Assembly: GCF_022678485.1 (NCBI RefSeq)
Contig: NZ_JALBYP010000022.1
Coordinates: 1 to 64,000 of the forward strand
Length of the DNA stretch: 64,000 nucleotides
Reading direction: 5' to 3'
Source of the DNA: Aliiroseovarius sediminis
Lineage (GTDB): Bacteria > Pseudomonadota > Alphaproteobacteria > Rhodobacterales > Rhodobacteraceae
A program made the position numbers and the translations under genes. Under the pieces are notes generated by a model that ran no database searches, had not been told where the DNA came from, and worked only from the letters and a program-made list of their open reading frames with translations. Below are positions 35,425 to 43,328 of this stretch, one piece after another; position 1 is the first letter of the stretch; each line of letters opens with the position of its first letter.

Positions 35425-36528
35425 CTATTCCAGCGCCGCGTCAGGCGCGACCTCATTGTCGATCTTGACTGCCGCACCACCGACCAGACGGTTCTGCCCG
35501 GCATTGACGACCCGATCGCCAGCTTCAACCCCATCAACAATTTCAACCATGCCGCCCGACCGACGGCCCACCTCGATGAACAATTGCGCAACGGTTAGCT
35601 TTTCTTCGTCACCGTCCTCGGACGCACGTACGACAAAGATAGCATCGCCATAAAGGGTCGAGGTGACAGCAGTTTGCGGCAAGGCCAATACGCCCTCTTC
35701 CTTCGGAAGGTTGATGCGAACGCGCAGGAACTGGCCTGGAAAAAGCTTGCCATTGGTGCCGTCTATCAACGCGCGGATTGTGACCAGGCGCGACACGGGA
35801 TCAACGCGCGGTTCAATCGCGATGATGCGCCCGTCATAGGTCACATCGCCCACTTCTGTCGTTGTAGTGATCGGCGTGCCGATGGCGATCTTGTCGATAT
35901 TCTGTTCGGGAATGGTAAAATCAACCTGCATCTGGTCAAGGTTCTGCAAGGTTGCATAGATCGTGCCGGGCGTCACATATTGCCCCGGTTCGATCTTGGA
36001 AATACCGATCACGCCGCTAAAAGGCGCCAACATTTCCTTTTGATCCAAAAGCGCGGTCAGCTTGGCAACCTGCGCACGCGCGCTTTTTTCTTGCACTTCG
36101 GCCGTGTCGACATTGCTGGTGGCACTGATGCCACGTTCTTTCAGGGTGCGGTTACGCTCCAACTGCGTGATCGCCAGATCAAGCGAGGCCTGCGCCGCCG
36201 CCAGATCCGCCCGTTCAATCCGTTCGTCGATCTGAACAAGTTTCTGACCTTCTTCGACCTTATCATTCGGTTCAAACTGCACCTCGCGCACCAGCCCGCC
36301 AGCCTCGACCGCCAGATCCACGCCTTGGGCGGACAGGGCCGTGCCGATGGCATCAATGCCGGATTTCCAGTCAATCGGTTCAACCTCGACCACGGATACG
36401 GCGACGGGCGGGGCGGTCATGCCGGCAAAGAAATCCGCGATCATCTTGTCGCGAAACATATTAAAGCCAACAATTCCCCCCACAAGCAGACCAAGCAGGA
36501 CAATGGCTATTGCAAGACGCTTTTTCAT
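35425..36528 (-). CDS. RND efflux periplasmic adaptor (membrane fusion protein)
   Basis: A 367-residue HlyD/AcrA-type adaptor. An N-terminal signal anchor (LAIAIVLLGLLVGGIVGFNMF) is followed by a split lipoyl domain (VDLAVEAGGLVREVQFEPNDKVEEGQKLVQIDERI and APFSGVIGISKIEPGQYV), a helical hairpin (about 100-150) and beta-barrel domains. There is no lipobox Cys. It precedes the pump gene by nine bases. GGAGAATGAT stands before the ATG. A dyad about 60 bases upstream of the start probably controls the pair. Confidence 0.92.
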   Translation of the reverse strand: MKKRLAIAIVLLGLLVGGIVGFNMFRDKMIADFFAGMTAPPVAVSVVEVEPIDWKSGIDAIGTALSAQGVDLAVEAGGLVREVQFEPNDKVEEGQKLVQIDERIERADLAAAQASLDLAITQLERNRTLKERGISATSNVDTAEVQEKSARAQVAKLTALLDQKEMLAPFSGVIGISKIEPGQYVTPGTIYATLQNLDQMQVDFTIPEQNIDKIAIGTPITTTTEVGDVTYDGRIIAIEPRVDPVSRLVTIRALIDGTNGKLFPGQFLRVRINLPKEEGVLALPQTAVTSTLYGDAIFVVRASEDGDEEKLTVAQLFIEVGRRSGGMVEIVDGVEAGDRVVNAGQNRLVGGAAVKIDNEVAPDAALE

Positions 36529-36846
36529 ATCATTCTCCGGCCAGTCGGGGGATAGGGACGCTTCTTATATGTCAATTCAGCGAAATCATCCGGTCTGATT
36601 GATACATCAAACCGGGATTGTCAATTTACCATGCGAACCCGGATACGTGCTGCAACCGCCGTTTGCCAGCCTTTCCTTCACGTTATCAGTTGATGTTCAC
36701 GACAACTTTATCCAACCACATGACACCGACGAAAAAGAGCATCTTTCATGGTATCCGGCGCCATTATCAGGAAAAGCTTTCACCCTCGGTCTTTTGGGAC
36801 GCAGCCGCCGAGCGGCTGATTGCAATGTGTCACGGGGATCTGGACA
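36529..36846. other. 318-bp gene-free interval between adaptor and LysR genes
   Basis: Apart from the dyad at 36590-36615 and minus-strand -35-like TTGACA boxes (36575-36570 and 36624-36619), I see no supported gene. Short open frames on the plus strand lack ribosome sites and recognisable products. The part from about 36650 to 36846 holds nothing I can name. Confidence 0.6.
36590..36615 (-). promoter_or_regulatory. Operator-like dyad upstream of the RND efflux operon
   Basis: CCGGTCTGAT at 36590-36599 and ATCAAACCGG at 36606-36615 form 10-bp arms with one mismatch around a six-base centre. A TTGACA on the minus strand (36624-36619) abuts the dyad. The size and placement are those of a TetR- or MarR-type repressor site; no such regulator gene is next to the pump. 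Confidence 0.55.
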
Positions 36847-37779
36847 TCAGTCCGCCGCGCTTCGACTGATCCGCAGGGACGAGGCCGACAAGTCCCGCGC
36901 GGCAAGCGCCCAGTCGCAAAATGCCCGCACTTGCCCTGCCATCATGTTGGTGGCTGCCGGACCGGTCAGCAGGTAATAATCGTGATCATCCAGAACGGTG
37001 CACTCTGACAGGGCGACCAACCGGCCAGTGTCCAGGTCCGGGCGAATCATTGCCTTGGCGCACAATGCGACCCCCTGGCCCGACAGGGCCGCGGCGCGCA
37101 GCATGTTGAAATCTTCATAGACCGGCCCCGCTAGGGTTTGCCGGGTCTCGTGCCCCGCCTGCCCCAGCCATTTCTGCCAGCCAGAGGCGTCACCATCATG
37201 CAGCAGACCCAGCTTTGGAATATCGGCGGGGTGCTTTGGCGCAGGCCCAAGCCGGTCAAACAAGGCCGGACTGCACACCGGCACGCTGGCGCCGGGCAGA
37301 AAGGGCTGGCTGGAAACACCCGGCAGGGTCGGACCGCGGTCGGCAAAGACGAACGCGATATGCACATCGCGAAAGTCGATATCACCACCGTGCAGGGCAT
37401 AAACGATCCGTAGGTCCACCTCTGGGTGCGCAGCGTGGAAATCAGACAGGCGCGGGATCAACCAGCACATCGCGACGGACGGAATTGCCGCAATAATCAG
37501 CGGCTGCTGCGCCCCGCTCAGTCGCGCCCGTTGGCAAGCCGCCTCCATATCCGCGAAGGATTGAGTCAGAGTTTGTGCCAGTTCCTCGCCATGAGGCAGC
37601 AGAAGGGTGCAGTTGCCTTTGCGTTCGAACAGGCGCTGATCCAGCCAATCCTCCAGATGGCGGATCTGATGGCTGATCGCGGATTGTGACACAAAAAGCG
37701 CCTTCGCCGCAGCTTGAAACGAACCGGTGCGGGCCACCGCCTCGAAGGTGCGCAGGGCGGTCAGGGGAAGAGTTGCCAT
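36847..37779 (-). CDS. LysR-family transcriptional regulator (GcvA-like)
   Basis: A 310-residue LTTR. The N-terminal winged helix is LTALRTFEAVARTGSFQAAAKALFVSQSAISHQIRHLEDWL; the effector domain follows from about residue 90 (QQPLIIAAIPSVAMCWLIPRLSDF). The sequence style is that of the GcvA-like branch. It is divergent from creatinase with 135 bases between the starts, including a palindrome at 37809-37822, so control of creatinase is the simplest reading. Confidence 0.87.
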   Translation of the reverse strand: MATLPLTALRTFEAVARTGSFQAAAKALFVSQSAISHQIRHLEDWLDQRLFERKGNCTLLLPHGEELAQTLTQSFADMEAACQRARLSGAQQPLIIAAIPSVAMCWLIPRLSDFHAAHPEVDLRIVYALHGGDIDFRDVHIAFVFADRGPTLPGVSSQPFLPGASVPVCSPALFDRLGPAPKHPADIPKLGLLHDGDASGWQKWLGQAGHETRQTLAGPVYEDFNMLRAAALSGQGVALCAKAMIRPDLDTGRLVALSECTVLDDHDYYLLTGPAATNMMAGQVRAFCDWALAARDLSASSLRISRSAAD

Positions 37780-37808
37780 AGCTTGCCAAGTTTAATGGTG
37801 AATTTCAT

Positions 37809-37822
37809 TCATGCTGGCATGA
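37809..37822. promoter_or_regulatory. Palindrome in the LysR-creatinase intergenic region
   Basis: TCATGCTGGCATGA is a 14-base dyad with 6-bp arms around TG, lying 29 bases upstream of the LysR start and about 93 before the creatinase start. This is where a LysR-type protein would bind to regulate both genes. Confidence 0.45.
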
Positions 37823-37914
37823 GAAACCATCTTTTGACAAGAGCCACCTTCCCGAAGGACGTTCAGTACAGCAAAAACACGCATCTTACATGATTCAAAC
37901 GGACGGAGGATACC

Positions 37915-39135
37915 TTGGAGCGCGAGAGATTTCAGGACTACACCAACAATGGCGACAAGGCGACGCCGACCTTTTCAGACGCCGAGATGCAGCGCAGGCT
38001 GGACGCGATCCGCGCCTATATGAAAGACGCAAACATCGACGCGGCGCTGTTCACGTCTTACCACTGCGTCAACTATTACTCTGATTTCCTGTATTGCCAG
38101 TTCGGCCGTCGCTACGGGTTCCTGGTGGACCACGACATCGCGACGTCGATCAGCGCGGGCATTGACGGTGGCCAGCCTTGGCGGCGCACATTCGGTGGTC
38201 GAAACATCACCTATACGGATTGGCAAAAGGACAATTATTTTCATGCCATTCGCCAGCTGGCTGGTGGCGCCAAGCGGCTGGGGATCGAATTTGACCACGT
38301 CAATATCGACCTTCTGAACCTTCTGAAGTCCGAATTCCCGGACATGGAATTTGTCGATATCGCCGCCCCTTCGATGCGCCTGCGCATGATCAAATCAGCC
38401 GAAGAAATCGCGCATATCGAAAAGATGACCCGCATCGCGGACATCGGCGGCGCGGCCTGCGTCGAAGCCGCCGCTGTTGGTGTGACCGAGCGCGAAGTCG
38501 CCTTGCATTCCACCGCCACTATGATCCGCGAGATCGCGAAAACCTGGCCCGATGGCGAATTGCTGGACACCTGGACATGGTTCCAGTCGGGCATCAACAC
38601 CGATGGCGCGCACAACCCCGTCACCAGCCGCAAGATCGAGAAGGGCGATATCCTGTCGCTGAACTGCTTCCCGATGGTCGCGGGCTATTACGTCGCGCTG
38701 GAACGCACCTTGTTCGCGGAAGAGGCCAGCGACGAACATATCCGTCTGTGGCAGGTCAACTGCGACGTGCATGACCGCGGCAAGGAGTTGCTGGTGCCTG
38801 GCGCCAAATGTTCCGACATCGCCAAGGAACTGAACGAGATGTATGCCGAAAAAGACCTGCTGCAATATCGCAGCTTCGGTTACGGCCACTCGTTCGGCGT
38901 CCTGTGCCACTACTACGGTCGCGAGGCCGGGCTGGAACTGCGCGAAGACTGCGATACGGTGCTGGAACCGGGCATGGTCATCTCGATGGAGCCGATGATC
39001 ACCATCCCCGATCATCTGCCCGGCGCAGGCGGCTATCGCGAACACGACATTCTGGTGATCGAAGACGGGGGCAATCGCAACATCACCGGCTTCCCCTATG
39101 GTCCCGAACACCTGATCGTCAACGGCAACGCCTGA
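37915..39135 (+). CDS. Creatinase (creatine amidinohydrolase)
   Basis: A 406-residue enzyme of the pita-bread (M24) fold that hydrolyses creatine to sarcosine and urea. Long stretches recall Pseudomonas creatinase, including FTSYHCVNYYSDFLYCQFGR, DGGQPWRRTFGG, YTDWQKDNYF, TWTWFQSGINTDGAHNP and SFGYGHSFGVLCHYYGREAG. H233 in DGAHNP corresponds to catalytic His232 of the P. putida enzyme. The start is TTG at 37915 with GGAGGA at 37905-37910; no ATG fits. No sarcosine oxidase or creatininase gene is in the window. A LysR gene is divergent. Confidence 0.92.
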   Translation: MERERFQDYTNNGDKATPTFSDAEMQRRLDAIRAYMKDANIDAALFTSYHCVNYYSDFLYCQFGRRYGFLVDHDIATSISAGIDGGQPWRRTFGGRNITYTDWQKDNYFHAIRQLAGGAKRLGIEFDHVNIDLLNLLKSEFPDMEFVDIAAPSMRLRMIKSAEEIAHIEKMTRIADIGGAACVEAAAVGVTEREVALHSTATMIREIAKTWPDGELLDTWTWFQSGINTDGAHNPVTSRKIEKGDILSLNCFPMVAGYYVALERTLFAEEASDEHIRLWQVNCDVHDRGKELLVPGAKCSDIAKELNEMYAEKDLLQYRSFGYGHSFGVLCHYYGREAGLELREDCDTVLEPGMVISMEPMITIPDHLPGAGGYREHDILVIEDGGNRNITGFPYGPEHLIVNGNA

Positions 39136-39150
39136 GACAAAAAACCGAAG

Positions 39151-39183
39151 CCCCCGTTCAATCATCGGACGGGGGTTTTTTTT
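39151..39183 (+). terminator. Rho-independent terminator after creatinase
   Basis: CCCCCGT (39151-39157) pairs with ACGGGGG (39169-39175), followed by eight T. It begins 16 bases after the creatinase stop. Confidence 0.9.
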
Positions 39184-39208
39184 AATCCAGACACAGCGAG
39201 AGGATGAG

Positions 39209-39334
39209 TTGGTATTTTTTGGTTCCGGACAAAGGAATACGGCTACGGAAAATAATACACTGATCATCAACTGGCTGATCATGCTTGCGTCGGTTGGCGT
39301 CTTGATCTGGCAGGCTGGATGGTCGGCCCACTGA
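39209..39334 (+). CDS. Possible 41-residue membrane peptide (TTG start)
   Basis: Within the 336 bases between creatinase and the photolyase, one frame from TTG 39209 encodes a polar 16-residue start and one hydrophobic helix (TLIINWLIMLASVGVLIWQAGW) ending SAH. GAGAGGATGAG lies just upstream. It resembles short single-helix membrane proteins, but I know no family. Beyond it, 39335-39471 shows nothing I can support. Confidence 0.35.
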   Translation: MVFFGSGQRNTATENNTLIINWLIMLASVGVLIWQAGWSAH

Positions 39335-39471
39335 CGGGCCGTCGGATTGCGACCGCGCTTTATGTCTTGGTCAGCCTTGCAACAATGAAAATGCAAGCGC
39401 GGATCGAGCCGGCCTGACCCTCCCGCAGGCCGATGGGGCGGTCCCTTCGGGGGCCGCCCACCCCAAACCCA

Positions 39472-41013
39472 TCAAAGGGTTTCAAGAAACGCGCTGGCGC
39501 TGGCGCGATAGGCATCCTTCTTATCGTCCCCCATCCTGTCCCACGTGTGAAACACCTGCCCCAACCGCGGGTTCTGGCGCAGTTTCTTTTCGTTACGGAT
39601 CAGGAAATCCCAATACAGTGCGTTGAACGGACAGGCCCCGTCGCCGGTCTTTTTCTTCACGTCATACCGGCAGGCGCCGCAATAGTCGGACATCTTGTTG
39701 ATGTAATTCCCGCTGGCGGCATAGGGCTTGGACGCCAACAGACCGCCATCGGCGAACTGGCTCATCCCGATGACGTTCGGCGCCTCGACCCATTCATAGG
39801 CGTCGAAATAGACCGCCAGATACCATTCATGCACCGCATGTGGATCAACGCCGGCCAGCATCGCGAAATTCCCCGTCACCATCAGGCGCTGGATGTGGTG
39901 GGCATAAGCCTCGTCCCGCGTCTGTGTGATCGCGGCGGCCATGCAGGCCATGTCGGTGTCGCCGGTCCAGTAGAACCATGGCAGATCGCGGGAGGCCTCG
40001 AAAAAGTTCTCGTCGGTGTAGCCGGGCATTTTCAGCCAATAGACCCCGCGCACATATTCCCGCCAGCCGATGATCTGGCGAATGAACCCCTCGGCTGCGT
40101 TCAGGGGCGCGTGGCCGTCATAATAGGCGCGTTCGACCCGGCGACAGACCTCCAGCGGGTTCAGAAGGCCCGCGTTGATGTAGGCTGAAAGGACCGAGTG
40201 ATACAGGAACGGCTCGCCCTCCAGCATCGCGTCCTGATAGTCGCCGAAACACGGCAGCGCCTGATCGACGAAGGCCTCAAGCGCCTTTAGCGCATCGTCG
40301 CGGGTCACGGCGCTCCAGAACGGGCGAAGGGTGCCAAAATTGTCTGCAAACTCGGCTTCGACCAGATCAAGAACGTCACTGGTGATCTGATCCGGCGCGA
40401 CGCGAAGCGGCTGGGGCATGAACAGGTCGCCCTTGGCGGGCTTGCGGTTCTCGGCGTCGAAATTCCACTGTCCACCCTCGGGCTGGTCGCCTTGCATCAA
40501 CAGCCCGGTCTTGCGGCGCATGTCGCGATAGAAATATTCCATCCGCAACTGTTTGCGCCCCTTCGCCCAGCTTTGAAAATCCGCGTGCGGGCACATAAAT
40601 CTTGTGTCCTCCAGCACCTGCACGGCAACGCCCAGATCATCGGCCCAACCGTCCATCTCGGCCTTCAGGCGGTATTCGCCCGGTTCGGTCACAACCACGC
40701 CCTGCGCGTCGTGGTGGGTGATGGCGCGCGCAACCTCGCCCTTCAGCGACCCGGTGTTGTCGCCGTCACCGTAACGGGTATAGCTGATCTGCCACCCTTG
40801 CGCCTGAAGCTCTGCCGCGAAATGGCGCATGGCTGAAAAGATCAACGCGATTTTCTTCTTGTGGTGGGCGACATAGGTCGCTTCGGTCGCGACCTCGGCC
40901 ATCACGATCACATCTTTGTCCCGGTCGGCTTCCATCAACGCGTGCAGGTCGGGTGACAGTTGATCGCCAAGAATCAGGATGATGCGCGGATGCTCGGGCT
41001 TGTCCGTCACCAC
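39472..41013 (-). CDS. phrB: FeS-type bacterial photolyase/cryptochrome (PhrB/CryB class)
   Basis: A 513-residue flavoprotein of the iron-sulfur bacterial photolyase class, which repairs (6-4) photoproducts or acts as a blue-light receptor. The N-terminal Rossmann part starts ILILGDQLSPDLHALMEAD. The FAD domain carries the four cluster cysteines C357, C445, C448 and C461 (DMACMAA, YCGACRYD, GACPFN), each seven residues after those of Agrobacterium PhrB as I recall them. The GTG start overlaps the 3' end of the SDR gene. It closes a leftward operon with peroxidase, TspO and SDR. Confidence 0.92.
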   Translation of the reverse strand: MVTDKPEHPRIILILGDQLSPDLHALMEADRDKDVIVMAEVATEATYVAHHKKKIALIFSAMRHFAAELQAQGWQISYTRYGDGDNTGSLKGEVARAITHHDAQGVVVTEPGEYRLKAEMDGWADDLGVAVQVLEDTRFMCPHADFQSWAKGRKQLRMEYFYRDMRRKTGLLMQGDQPEGGQWNFDAENRKPAKGDLFMPQPLRVAPDQITSDVLDLVEAEFADNFGTLRPFWSAVTRDDALKALEAFVDQALPCFGDYQDAMLEGEPFLYHSVLSAYINAGLLNPLEVCRRVERAYYDGHAPLNAAEGFIRQIIGWREYVRGVYWLKMPGYTDENFFEASRDLPWFYWTGDTDMACMAAAITQTRDEAYAHHIQRLMVTGNFAMLAGVDPHAVHEWYLAVYFDAYEWVEAPNVIGMSQFADGGLLASKPYAASGNYINKMSDYCGACRYDVKKKTGDGACPFNALYWDFLIRNEKKLRQNPRLGQVFHTWDRMGDDKKDAYRASASAFLETL

Positions 41014-41669
41014 GGCACGGTCTTCCCCGCCCAGTCAAAAAAGCGCCCGCTGTCGTCCGGGGTCAATCCGTCGATGACGTCAAGCAGGTTGCGGGCGGCC
41101 TGTTCGGCTGGCACGGATTTGTGCTGGGGATAATCCTGCGTAAACGGCGTCGCCACCGTGCCGGGATGCAGCGCGACGCAAGTCAGGTGTTTGTGGGTCC
41201 GCCCCAACTCGATCGAAGCGGTTCGGATCAATTGGTTCAGCGCCGCTTTTGACGCGCGATAGGAATACCAGCCCCCCAGCCCGTTATCGCCGATTGACCC
41301 CACGCGGGCCGACAGGGCAGCAAAGACAGCGGGTTTCGTGCGCGGCAGCAGGCGTTTGGCATGTTTCAGAACAAGCGCCGGGCCGATGGCATTGACTGCA
41401 AACACAGCCTCCAGTTCCTGCGCGCTCAAGGCCCCAATGGATTTCTCGGGCCCGGTGGTGCTAGCCAGAACACCCGTCGCGACGATAACCAGATTGAACG
41501 GAGCCTCAAGCTGTCCGAGTACATCTGCCACACTGTCCTCGTCCGTGATGTCCAAACCATCGCCGGATCGTGACAGGCCCGTGACGTCGTAGCCGCGCCC
41601 TGTCAACGCGGCGGCCAGCGCCTGCCCCACCCCGCCTGATGCCCCGATAACCAAAGCGCGTTTATCCAT
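41007..41669 (-). CDS. Short-chain dehydrogenase/reductase (C-factor/CsgA-like)
   Basis: A 220-residue SDR. The nucleotide motif is GASGGVGQAL at the start; the middle has NAIGPALVLKHAKRLL; the catalytic Ser, Tyr and Lys appear as LSARVGSIGDN and YSYRASKAALNQL. It resembles the C-factor type found with photolyases. The substrate is unknown. The ATG at 41669 is preferred over a GTG at 41681. It overlaps the photolyase start by a few bases and follows tspO by 13 bases. Confidence 0.83.
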   Translation of the reverse strand: MDKRALVIGASGGVGQALAAALTGRGYDVTGLSRSGDGLDITDEDSVADVLGQLEAPFNLVIVATGVLASTTGPEKSIGALSAQELEAVFAVNAIGPALVLKHAKRLLPRTKPAVFAALSARVGSIGDNGLGGWYSYRASKAALNQLIRTASIELGRTHKHLTCVALHPGTVATPFTQDYPQHKSVPAEQAARNLLDVIDGLTPDDSGRFFDWAGKTVPW

Positions 41670-41682
41670 GTCAGTTCCCACG

Positions 41683-42135
41683 TCAGTTCAAGAAGAAGAT
41701 CGCGGCATTCAGGGCCGAGGCAAAGCCCACCCACGCCGCATAAGGGATGAACAGAAGGCCCGACACACGGTCCACGAGCCAAGCGGATTTGATGAACAGA
41801 AGGATCGTGACAAGCATGGCTGCGATCACGATCAGGGCAATCCCCGGCATCTGCAGCGCGAAAAACAAGGGCGACCACAGGAAGTTCAGGCCCATCTGAA
41901 CCAGCCACAACCGAAACAGCGCGGGGTGGCCCGGCTGTTGCCAGACCCGCCAGCCTGCCACCGCGATCATTAGGTAAAGCACCGTCCAGACCGGCGCGAA
42001 CACCCAGTTGGGCGGGTTGAAAAACGGCTTGTTCAGCGCCGCATACCATTCTCCGGGCGCAGTCAGGGTGCCAATCGCACTGCCTGCACCGATGACAATC
42101 ACCACAAAAACCAGAAGAGAGATTGCGTTTTTCAT
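41683..42135 (-). CDS. tspO: TspO/MBR family tryptophan-rich sensory protein
   Basis: A 150-residue five-helix membrane protein. The family signatures WYAALNKPFFNPPNWVFAPVWT and LNFLWSPLFFALQ are clear, as is PYAAWVGFASALNAAIFFLN at the end. TspO binds tetrapyrroles and in Rhodobacter affects pigment gene control in response to oxygen. Here it lies between a glutathione peroxidase (one base gap) and an SDR-photolyase pair, which suggests a light and oxidative stress role. Confidence 0.92.
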   Translation of the reverse strand: MKNAISLLVFVVIVIGAGSAIGTLTAPGEWYAALNKPFFNPPNWVFAPVWTVLYLMIAVAGWRVWQQPGHPALFRLWLVQMGLNFLWSPLFFALQMPGIALIVIAAMLVTILLFIKSAWLVDRVSGLLFIPYAAWVGFASALNAAIFFLN

Positions 42136-42136
42136 A

Positions 42137-42688
42137 TCAGTTTACCTTCGAACCAGTTTCGGTCGCGCGCAGCAAAGCGGCCTCGATATCCTTCGTAATG
42201 GTGGCCGACATGGGTTTGACCGGCGGACCATAGGTTGCGATCACCTTGCCATCAGGACCAATCAGAACTTTGGTAAAATTCCAAGCCGGTGAAAACCCCG
42301 TTTCCGCCTTGAGCGAGCGATAGAAGGCGTGCGCGTCCGGGCCGATGATCGTGGTGATCCCGGCCATCGGCAAGTCGATGCCAAACCGCATCTCGCAATA
42401 TTCCTTGACCGCCTTATCGGTCGACAGCTCTTGCCGAAAATCGTTCGATGGCACCGCCAGCACGACCAGCCCGCGGTCGCGATAGGTGTCATACAAGGTC
42501 TGCATTCCGTCAAACTGCTTGGCAAACACGCAACGCGACGCGGTGTTCACCACCAACACGGGCTGCCCGCGCCATTGCGAGATCGACAGGCTCCCCCCGT
42601 CAATCGCCGCGAACGGCGTTGCAAGGTCCACCGCCCTTGCCTGCGACCCGAACATCACCGCCAGACAAACGATCAGCAATCTGAGCAT
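42137..42688 (-). CDS. Glutathione peroxidase-family protein, exported
   Basis: A 183-residue GPx-fold thiol peroxidase. A signal peptide (LRLLIVCLAVMFGSQARA) implies a periplasmic location. C53 in VVNTASRCVFAKQF is the peroxidatic cysteine and AWNFTKVLI holds the Trp and Asn of the usual tetrad. At the usual Gln position (NQF) the sequence is SNDF, with D83, so the tetrad is altered. The ATG at 42688 has a near-consensus GGAGGTGAT; the open frame extends upstream without support. It heads the operon with tspO, SDR and photolyase. Confidence 0.87.
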   Translation of the reverse strand: MLRLLIVCLAVMFGSQARAVDLATPFAAIDGGSLSISQWRGQPVLVVNTASRCVFAKQFDGMQTLYDTYRDRGLVVLAVPSNDFRQELSTDKAVKEYCEMRFGIDLPMAGITTIIGPDAHAFYRSLKAETGFSPAWNFTKVLIGPDGKVIATYGPPVKPMSATITKDIEAALLRATETGSKVN

Positions 42689-42877
42689 GGTATCACCTCC
42701 GTTTAAGGCGTTACGGCCCGGCCCCGCCTGCGGATCAGAAAAAGGCGCGCTGCGGCAGCGACCATGCGTCGCGTCAGTGTCCGGTCGACAACCTGCCAAG
42801 CGAAGCCTATCAATCCCTTGATCCGCTTTCCGGTGCCTCGCACACCGGATACAAGCCATCACGTAAGGGGAAATCCC

Positions 42878-43234
42878 ATGCTGAAAACCACTCTTGTCAT
42901 CCTGACGCTGGGCTATGGCGGCACGACCCATCTGGCCGTTGCCGAGGCCGAAACCCAAGAGGATTGTCTGGCCAAGGCCGAAGTGCTGGACCAGATCCTG
43001 ACCGGCGCCGGCGCAAAGATCACGGCCCTGCGCTGCGGCCAGACCGATCTTCGCCTTACGCCCTATAACCACAGCTATGCCGAAGGCGAGCTGCGCTGGC
43101 ATTACCACATCAAGCTGCACGGAACGGAACGCGAGGACGGGTTCACAATGGCCCCGACCGCAGCAGGCCGCTGCTCGGCCGATGGGGCTGATGAGTTCTG
43201 CACGATTTCTGCACAGGCCCCGGTCGAAGAGTGA
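42878..43234 (+). CDS. Hypothetical secreted protein
   Basis: A 118-residue protein with a signal peptide (LKTTLVILTLGYGGTTHLAVA). The mature part has four cysteines (EDCLA, LRCGQ, GRCSA, EFCTI), likely two disulfides, and a strand-like middle (LRWHYHIKLHGTERED). I do not recognise a family. It is divergent from the peroxidase operon. AAGGGG at 42865-42870 precedes the ATG; the same frame is open back to 42764 without a ribosome site. Confidence 0.65.
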   Translation: MLKTTLVILTLGYGGTTHLAVAEAETQEDCLAKAEVLDQILTGAGAKITALRCGQTDLRLTPYNHSYAEGELRWHYHIKLHGTEREDGFTMAPTAAGRCSADGADEFCTISAQAPVEE

Positions 43235-43328
43235 GCCAAGGCTGACTGGGCCGAGCGCACCGGATCGCGCGTGGTGAACGCGCCGCACGGTCAGTCGACG
43301 TCAGGAAGGCGCGGCATTTCCGCGCCCT

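Noticed and set aside
36618-36869. Short open frames between the efflux adaptor and LysR gene
   Set aside because: No ribosome site, no recognisable product, and overlap with the LysR 3' end.
42689-42877. Sigma-E (RpoE/ChrR) type promoter for the peroxidase-photolyase operon
   Set aside because: A TGATCC is present at 42819-42824, but no partner element lies at the expected spacing or in the right orientation.
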